DNA of 64,000 nucleotides from Argyresthia goedartella (Eukaryota > Arthropoda > Insecta > Lepidoptera > Argyresthiidae), in contig OX463832.1 of assembly GCA_949825045.1 (NCBI GenBank), positions 20,082,552-20,146,551 on the forward strand. The letters run 5' to 3'. Position 1 is the first letter of the stretch. Each line of letters begins with the position of its first letter. The position numbers and the translations under genes are program-made. The notes beneath the pieces were generated by a model that made no database searches, was not told the origin of the DNA, and saw nothing but the letters and a program-made list of their open reading frames with translations. Of this stretch, positions 54,201 to 63,200 are shown piece after piece.

Positions 54201-57200
54201 GAGTGCTATTATTTCCTTGGTTATTGTTGCCACTTCCAGAGCTGTCATTTGATTGAGTGCTATTATTTCCTTGGTTATTGTTGCCACTTCCAGAGCTGTC
54301 ATTTGATTGAGTGCTATCATTTCCTTGGGTACTGTTTCTACTTCCAGAGCTGTCATTTGATTGAGTGCTATTATTTCCTTGGTTATTGTTGCTACTTCCA
54401 AAGCTGTCATTTGATTGAGTGCTATCATTTCCTTGGGTACTGTTTCCACTTCCAGAGCTGTCATTTGATTGAGTGCTATTATTTCCTTGGTTATTGTTGC
54501 CACTTCCAGAGCTGTCATTTGATTGAGTGCTATTATTTCCTTGGTTATTGTTGCCACTTCCAGAGCTGTCATTTGATTGAGTGCTATCATTTCCTTGGGT
54601 ACTGTTTCCACTTCCAGAGCTGTCATTTGATTGAGTGCTATTATTTCCTTGGTTATTGTTGCCACTTCCAGAGCTGTCATTTGATTGAGTGCTATCATTT
54701 CCTTGGGTACTGTTTCCACTTCCAGAGCTGTCATTTGATTGAGTGCTATTATTTACTTGGTTAGTGTTGCCATTTCCAGAGCTGTCATTTGATTGAGTGC
54801 TATTATTTCCTTGGTTATTGTTGCCACTTCCAGAATTGTCATTTGATTGAGTGCTATTATTTCCTTGGGTACTGTTTCCACTTCCAGAGCTGTCATTTGA
54901 TTGAGTGCTATTATTTACTTCGTTATTGTTGCCACTTCCAGAGCTGTTATTTGATTGAGTGCTATCATTTCCTTGGGTACTGTTTCCACTTCCAGAGCTG
55001 TCATTTGATTGAGTGCTATCATTTCCTTGGGTACTGTTTCCACTTCCAGAGCTGTTATTTGATTGAGTGCTATCATTTCCTTGGGTACTGTTTCCACATC
55101 CAGGGCTGTCATTTGATTGAGTGCTATTATTTACTTGGTTAGTGTTGCCATTTCCAGAGCTGTCATTTGATTGAGTGCTATTATTTCCTTGGTTATTGTT
55201 GCCACTTCCAGAGCTGTCATTTGATTGAGTGCTATCATTTCCTTGGGTACTGTTTCCACTTCCAGAGCTGTCATTTGATTGAGTGCTATTATTTCCTTGG
55301 TTATTGTTGCCACTTCCAGAGCTGTCATTTGATTGAGTACTATCATTTCCTTGGGTACTGTTTCCACTTCCAGAGCTGTCATTTGATTGAGTGCTATTAT
55401 TTACTTGGTTAGTGTTGCCATTTCCATAGCTGTCATTTGATTGAGTGCTATTATTTCCTTGGTTAGTGTTGCCACTTCCAGAGCTTTGATTTGATTGAGT
55501 GCTATCATTTCCTTGGGTACTGTTTCTACTTCCAGAGCTGTCATTTGATTGAGTGCTATTATTTCCTTGGTTATTGTTGCCACTTCCAGAGCTGTCATTT
55601 GATTGAGTGCTATCATTTCCTTGGGTACTGTTTCCACTTCCAGAGCTGTCATTTGATTGAGTGCTATTATTTACTTGGTTAGTGTTGCCATTTCCAGAGC
55701 TGTCATTTGATTGAGTGCTATTATTTCCTTGGTTATTGTTGCCACTTCCAGAGCTGTCATTTGATTGAGTGCTATTATTTCCTTGGTTATTGTTGCCACT
55801 TCCAGAGCTGTCATTTGATTGAGTGCTATCATTTCCTTGGGTACTGTTTCCACTTCCAGAGCTGTCATTTGATTGAGTGCTATTATTTACTTGGTTAGTG
55901 TTGCCATTTCCAGAGCTGTCATTTGATTGAGTGCTATTATTTACTTGGTTAGTGTAGCCATTTCCAGAGCTGTCATTTGATTGAGTGCTATTATTTCCTT
56001 GGTTATTGTTGCCACTTCCAGAGCTGTCATTTGATTGAGTGCTATCATTTCCTTGGGTACAGTTTCCACTTCCAGAGCTGTCATTTGATTGAGTGCTATT
56101 ATTTCCTTGGTTATTGTTGCCACTTCCAGAGCTGTCATTTGTTTGAGTGCTATCATTTCCTTGGGTACTGTTTTCACTTCCAGAGCTGTCATTTGATTGA
56201 GTGCTATTATTTACTTGGTTAGTGTTGCCATTTCCAGAGCTGTCATTTGATTGAGTGCTATTATTTCCTTGGTTATTGTTGCCACTTCCAGAGCTTTCAT
56301 TTGATTGAGTGCTATCATTTCCTTGTGTACTGTTTCTACTTCCAGAGCTGTCATTTGATTGAGTGCTATTATTTACTTGGTTAGTGTTGCCATTTCCAGA
56401 GCTGTCATTTGATTGAGTGCTATCATTTCCTTGGGTACTGTTTCCACTTCCAGAGCTGTCATTTGATTGAGTGCTATTATTTACTTGGTTAGTGTTGCCA
56501 TTTCCAGAGGTGTCATTTGATTGAGTGCTATTATTTACTTGGTTAGTGTAGCCATTTCCAGAGCTGTCATTTGATTGAGTGCTATTATTTCCTTGGTTAT
56601 TGTTGCCACTTCCAGAGCTGTCATTTGATTGAGTGTTATCATTTCCTTGGGTACTGTTTCCACTTCCAGAGCTGTTATTTGATTGAGTGCTATCATTTCC
56701 TTGGGTACTGTTTCCACTTCCAGAGCTGTCATTTGATTGAGTGCTATCATTTCCTTGGGTACTGTTTCCACTTCCAGAGCTGTTATTTGATTGAGTGCTA
56801 TCATTTCCTTGGGTACTGTTTCCACATCCAGAGCTGTCATTTGATTGAGTGCTATTATTTACTTGGTTAGTGTTGCCATTTCCAGAGCTGTCATTTGATT
56901 GAGTGCTATTATTTCCTTGGTTATTGTTGCCACTGCCAGAGCTGTCATTTGATTGAGTGCTATCATTTCCTTGGGTACTGTTTCCACTTCCAGAGCTGTC
57001 ATTTGATTGAGTGCTATTATTTACTTGGTTAGTGTTGCCATTTCCAGAGCTGTCATTTGATTGAGTGCTATTATTTCCTTGGTTATTGTTGCCACTTCCA
57101 GAGCTGTCATTTGATTGACTGCTATCATTTCCTTGGGTACTGTTTCCACTTCCAGAGCTGTCATTTGATTGAGTGCTATTGTTTCCTTGGTTATTGTTGC

Positions 57201-60200
57201 CACTTCCAGAGCTGTCATTTGATTGAGTGCTATCATTTCCTTGGGTACTGTTTCCACTTCCAGAGCTGTCATTTGATTGAGTGCTATTATTTACTTGGTT
57301 AGTGTTGCCATTTCCAGAGCTGTCATTTGATTGAGTGCCATTATTTCCTTGGTTAGTGTTGCCACTTCCAGAGCTTTCATTTGATTGAGTGCTATCATTT
57401 CCTTGGGTACTGTTTCTACTTCCAGAGCTGTCATTTGATTGAGTGCTATTATTTCCTTGGTTATTGTTGCCACTTCCAGAGCTGTCATTTGATTGAGTGC
57501 TATCATTTCCTTGGGTACTGTTTCCACTTCCAGAGCTGTCATTTGATTGAGTGCTATTATTTACTTGGTTAGTGTTGCCATTTTCAGAGCTGTCATTTGA
57601 TTGAGTGCTATTATTTCCTTGGTTATTGTTGCCACTTCCAGAGCTGTCATTTGATTGAGTGCTATCATTTCCTTGGGTACTGTTTCCACTTCCAGAGCTG
57701 TCATTTGATTGAGTGCTATTATTTACTTGGTTAGTGATGCCATTTCCAGAGCTGTCATTTGATTGAGTGCTATTATTTCCTTGGTTATTGTTGCCACTTC
57801 CAGAGATGTCATTTGATTGAGTGCTATCATTTCCTTGGGTACTGTTTCCACATCCAGAGCTATCATTTGATTGAGTGCTATTATTTACTTGGTTAGTGTT
57901 GCCATTTCCAGAGCTGTCATTTGATTGAGTGCTATTATTTCCTTGGTTATTGTTGCCACTTCCAGAGCTGTCATTTGATTGAGTGCTATCATTTCCTTGG
58001 GTACTGTTTCCACTTCCAGAGCTGTCATTTGATTGAGTGCTATTATTTACTTGGTTAGTGTTGCCATTTCCAGAGCTGTCATTTGATTGAGTGCTATTAT
58101 TTCCTTGGTTATTGTTGCCACTTCCAGAGCTGTCATTTGATTGAGTGCTATTATTTCCTTGGTTATTGTTGCCACTTCCAGAGCTGTCATTTGATTGAGT
58201 GCTATCATTTCCTTGGGTACTGTTTCCACTTCCAGAGCTGTCATTTGATTGAGTGCTATTATTTCCTTGGTTATTGTTGCCACTTCCAGAGCTGTCATTT
58301 GATTGAGTGCTATTATTTCCTTGGTTATTGTTGCCACTTCCAGAGCTGTCATTTGATTGAGTGCTATCATTTCCTTGGGTCCTGTTTCCACTTCCAGAGC
58401 TGTCATTTGATTGAGTGCTATTATTTACTTGGTTAGTGTTGCCATTTCCAGAGCTGTCATTTGATTGAGTGCTATTATTTCCTTGGTTATTTTTGCCACT
58501 TCCAGAGCTGTCATTTGATTGAGTGCTATCATTTCCTTGGGTACTGTTTCCACTTCCAGAGCTGTTATTTGATTGAGTGCTATCATTTCCTTGGGTACTG
58601 TTTCCACTTCCAGAGCTGTCATTTGATTGAGTGCTATTATTTCCTTGGGTACTGTTTCCACTTCCAGAGCTGTTATTTGATTGAGTGCTATCATTTCCTT
58701 GGGTACTGTTTCCACTTCCAGAGCTGTCATTTGATTGAGTGCTATTATTTACTTGGTAAGTGTTGCCATTTCCAGAGCTGTCATTTGATTGAGTGCTTTT
58801 ATTTCCTTGGTTATTGTTGCCACTTCCAGAGCTGTCATTTGATTGAGTGCTATCATTTCCTTGGGTACTGTTTCCACTTCCAGAGCTGTCATTTGATTGA
58901 GTGCTATTATTTACTTGGTTAGTGTTGCCATTTTCAGAGCTGTCATTTGATTGAGTGCTATTATTTCCTTGGTTATTGTTGCCACTTCCAGAGCTGTCAT
59001 TTGATTGAGTGCTATCATTTCCTTGGGTACTGTTTCCACTTCCAGAGCTGTCATTTGATTGAGTGCTATTATTTACTTGGTTAGTGTTGCCATTTTCAGA
59101 GCTGTCATTTGATTGAGTGCTATTATTTCCTTGGTTATTGTTGCCACTTCCAGAGCTGTCATTTGATTGAGTGCTATCATTTCCTTGGGTACTGTTTCCA
59201 CTTCCAGAGCTGTCATTTGATTGAGTGCTATTATTTACTTGGTTAGAGATGCCATTTCCAGAGCTGTCATTTGATTGAGTGCTATTATTTCCTTGGTTAT
59301 TGTTGCCACTTCCAGAGATGTCATTTGATTGAGTGCTATCATTTCCTTGGGTACTGTTTCCACATCCAGAGCTATCATTTGATTGAGTGCTATTATTTAC
59401 TTGGTTAGTGTTGCCATTTCCAGAGCTATCATTTGATTGAGTGCTATTATTTCCTTGGTTATTGTTGCCACTTCCAGAGCTGTCATTTGATTGAGTGCTA
59501 TCATTTCCTTGGGTACTGTTTCCACTTCCAGAGCTGTCATTTGATTGAGTGCTATTATTTACTTGGTTAGTGTTGCCATTTCCAGAGCTGTCATTTGATT
59601 GAGTGCTATTATTTCCTTGGTTATTGTTGCCACTTCCAGAGCTGTCATTTGATTGAGTGCTATTATTTCCTTGGTTATTGTTGCCACTTCCAGAGCTGTC
59701 ATTTGATTGAGTGCTATCATTTCCTTGGGTACTGTTTCCACTTCCAGAGCTGTCATTTGATTGAGTGCTATTATTTCCTTGGTTATTGTTGCCACTTCCA
59801 GAGCTGTCATTTGATTGAGTGCTATTATTTCCTTGGTTATTGTTGCCACTTCCAGAGCTGTCATTTGATTGAGTGCTATCATTTCCTTGGGTCCTGTTTC
59901 CACTTCCAGAGCTGTCATTTGATTGAGTGCTATTATTTACTTGGTTAGTGTTGCCATTTCCAGAGCTGTCATTTGATTGAGTGCTATTATTTCCTTGGTT
60001 ATTTTTGCCACTTCCAGAGCTGTCATTTGATTGAGTGCTATCATTTCCTTGGGTACTGTTTCCACTTCCAGAGCTGTTATTTGATTGAGTGCTATCATTT
60101 CCTTGGGTACTGTTTCCACTTCCAGAGCTGTCATTTGATTGAGTGCTATTATTTCCTTGGGTACTGTTTCCACTTCCAGAGCTGTTATTTGATTGAGTGC

Positions 60201-63200
60201 TATCATTTCCTTGGGTACTGTTTCCACTTCCAGAGCTGTCATTTGATTGAGTGCTATTATTTACTTGGTTAGTGTTGCCATTTCCAGAGCTGTCATTTGA
60301 TTGAGTGCTATTATTTCCTTGGTTATTGTTGCCACTTCCAGAGCTGTCATTTGATTGAGTGCTATCATTTCCTTGGGTACTGTTTCCACTTCCAGAGCTG
60401 TCATTTGATTGAGTGCTATTATTTACTTGGTTAGTGTTGCCATTTCCAGAGCTGTCATTTGATTGAGTGCTATTATTTCCTTGGTTATTGTTGCCACTTC
60501 CAGAGCTGTCATTTGATTGAGTGCTATCATTTCCTTGGGTACTGTTTCCACTTCCAGAGCTGTCATTTGATTGAGTGCTATTATTTCCTTGGTTATTGTT
60601 GCCACTTCCAGAGCTGTCATTTGATTGAGTGCTATCATTTCCTTGGGTACTGTTTCCACTTCCAGAGCTGTCATTTGATTGAGTGCTATTATTAACTTGG
60701 TTAGTGTTGCCATTTCCAGAGCTGTCATTTGATTGAGTGCTATTATTTCCTTGGTTATTGTTGCCACTTCCAGAGCTGTCATTTGATTGAGTGCTATCAT
60801 TTCCTTGGGTACTGTTTCCACTTCCAGAGCTGTCATATGATTGAGTGCCATCATTTCCTTGGGTAATGTTGCCACTTCCGGAGCTGTCATTTGATTGAGT
60901 GCTATTATTTACTTGGGTAGTGTTGCCATTTCCAGAGCTGTCATTTGATTGAGTGCTATTATTTCCTTGGTTATTGTTGCCACTTCCAGAGCTGTCATTT
61001 GATTGAGTGCTATTATTTCCTTGGTTATTGTTGCCACTTCCAGAGCTGTCATTTGATTGAGTGCTATCATTTCCTTGGGTACTGTTTCCACTTCCAGAGC
61101 TGTCATTTGATTGAGTGCTATTATTTACTTGGTTAGTGTTGCCATTTCCAGAGCTGTCATTAGATTGAGTGCTATTATTTCCTTGGTTATTGTTGCCACT
61201 TCCAGAGCTGTCATTTGATTGACTGCTATCATTTCCTTGGGTACTGTTTCCACTTCCAGAGCTGTCATTTGATTGAGTGCTATTATTTCCTTGGTTATTG
61301 TTGCCACTTCCAGAGCTGTCATTTGATTGAGTGCTATCATTTCCTTGGGTACTGTTTCCACTTCCAGAGCTGTCATTTGATTGAGTGCTATTATTTACTT
61401 GGTTAGTGTTGCCATTTCCAGAGCTGTCATTTGATTGAGTGCTATTATTTCCTTGGTTAGTGTTGCCACTTCCAGAGCTTTCATTTGATTGAGTGCTATC
61501 ATTTCCTTGGGTACTGTTTCTACTTCCAGAGCTGTCATTTGATTGAGTGCTATTATTTCCTTGGTTATTGTTGCCACTTCCAGAGCTGTCATTTGATTGA
61601 GTGCTATCATTTCCTTGGGTACTGTTTCCACTTCCAGAGCTGTCATTTGATTGAGTGCTATTATTTCCTTGGTTATTGTTGCCACTTCCAGAGCTGTCAT
61701 TTGATTGAGTGCTATTATTTCCTTGGTTATTGTTGCCACTTCCAGAGCTGTCATTTGATTGAGTGCTATCATTTCCTTGGGTACTGTTTCCACTTCCAGA
61801 GCTGTCATTTGATTGAGTGCTATTATTTACTTGGTTAGTGTTGCCATTTCCAGAGCTGTCATTTGATTGAGTGCTATTATTTACTTGGTTAGTGTTGCCA
61901 TTTCCAGAGCTGTCATTTGATTGAGTGCTATTATTTCCTTGGTTATTGTTGCCACTTCCAGAGCTGTCATTTGATTGAGTGCTATCATTTCCTTGGGTAC
62001 TGTTTCCACTTCCAGAGCTGTTATTTGATTGAGTGCTATCATTTCCTTGGGTACTGTTTCCACTTCCAGAGCTGTCATTTGATTGAGTGCTATCATTTCC
62101 TTGGGTACTGTTTCCACTTCCAGAGCTGTTATTTGATTGAGTGCTATCATTTCCTTGGGTACTGTTTCCACATCCAGAGCTGTCATTTGATTGAGTGCTA
62201 TTATTTACTTGGTAAGTGTTGCCATTTCCAGAGCTGTCATTTGATTGAGTGCTATTATTTCCTTGGTTATTGTTGCCACTTCCAGAGCTGTCATTTGATT
62301 GAGTGCTATTATTTCCTTGGTTATTGTTGCCACTTCCAGAGCTGTCATTTGATTGAGTGCTATCATTTCCTTGGGTACTGTTTCTACTTCCAGAGCTGTC
62401 ATTTGATTGAGTGCTATTATTTCCTTGGTTATTGTTGCTACTTCCAAAGCTGTCATTTGATTGAGTGCTATCATTTCCTTGGGTACTGTTTCCACTTCCA
62501 GAGCTGTCATTTGATTGAGTGCTATTATTTCCTTGGTTATTGTTGCCACTTCCAGAGCTGTCATTTGATTGAGTGCTATTATTTCCTTGGTTATTGTTGC
62601 CACTTCCAGAGCTGTCATTTGATTGAGTGCTATCATTTCCTTGGGTACTGTTTCCACTTCCAGAGCTGTCATTTGATTGAGTGCTATTATTTCCTTGGTT
62701 ATTGTTGCCACTTCCAGAGCTGTCATTTGATTGAGTGCTATCATTTCCTTGGGTACTGTTTCCACTTCCAGAGCTGTCATTTGATTGAGTGCTATTATTT
62801 ACTTGGTTAGTGTTGCCATTTCCAGAGCTGTCATTTGATTGAGTGCTATTATTTCCTTGGTTATTGTTGCCACTTCCAGAATTGTCATTTGATTGAGTGC
62901 TATTATTTCCTTGGGTACTGTTTCCACTTCCAGAGCTGTCATTTGATTGAGTGCTATTATTTACTTCGTTATTGTTGCCACTTCCAGAGCTGTTATTTGA
63001 TTGAGTGCTATCATTTCCTTGGGTACTGTTTCCACTTCCAGAGCTGTCATTTGATTGAGTGCTATTATTTACTTGGTTAGTGTTGCCATTTCCAGAGCTG
63101 TCATTTGATTGAGTGCTATTATTTCCTTGGTTATTGTTGCCACTTCCAGAGCTGTCATTTGATTGAGTGCTATTATTTCCTTGGTTATTGTTGCCACTTC

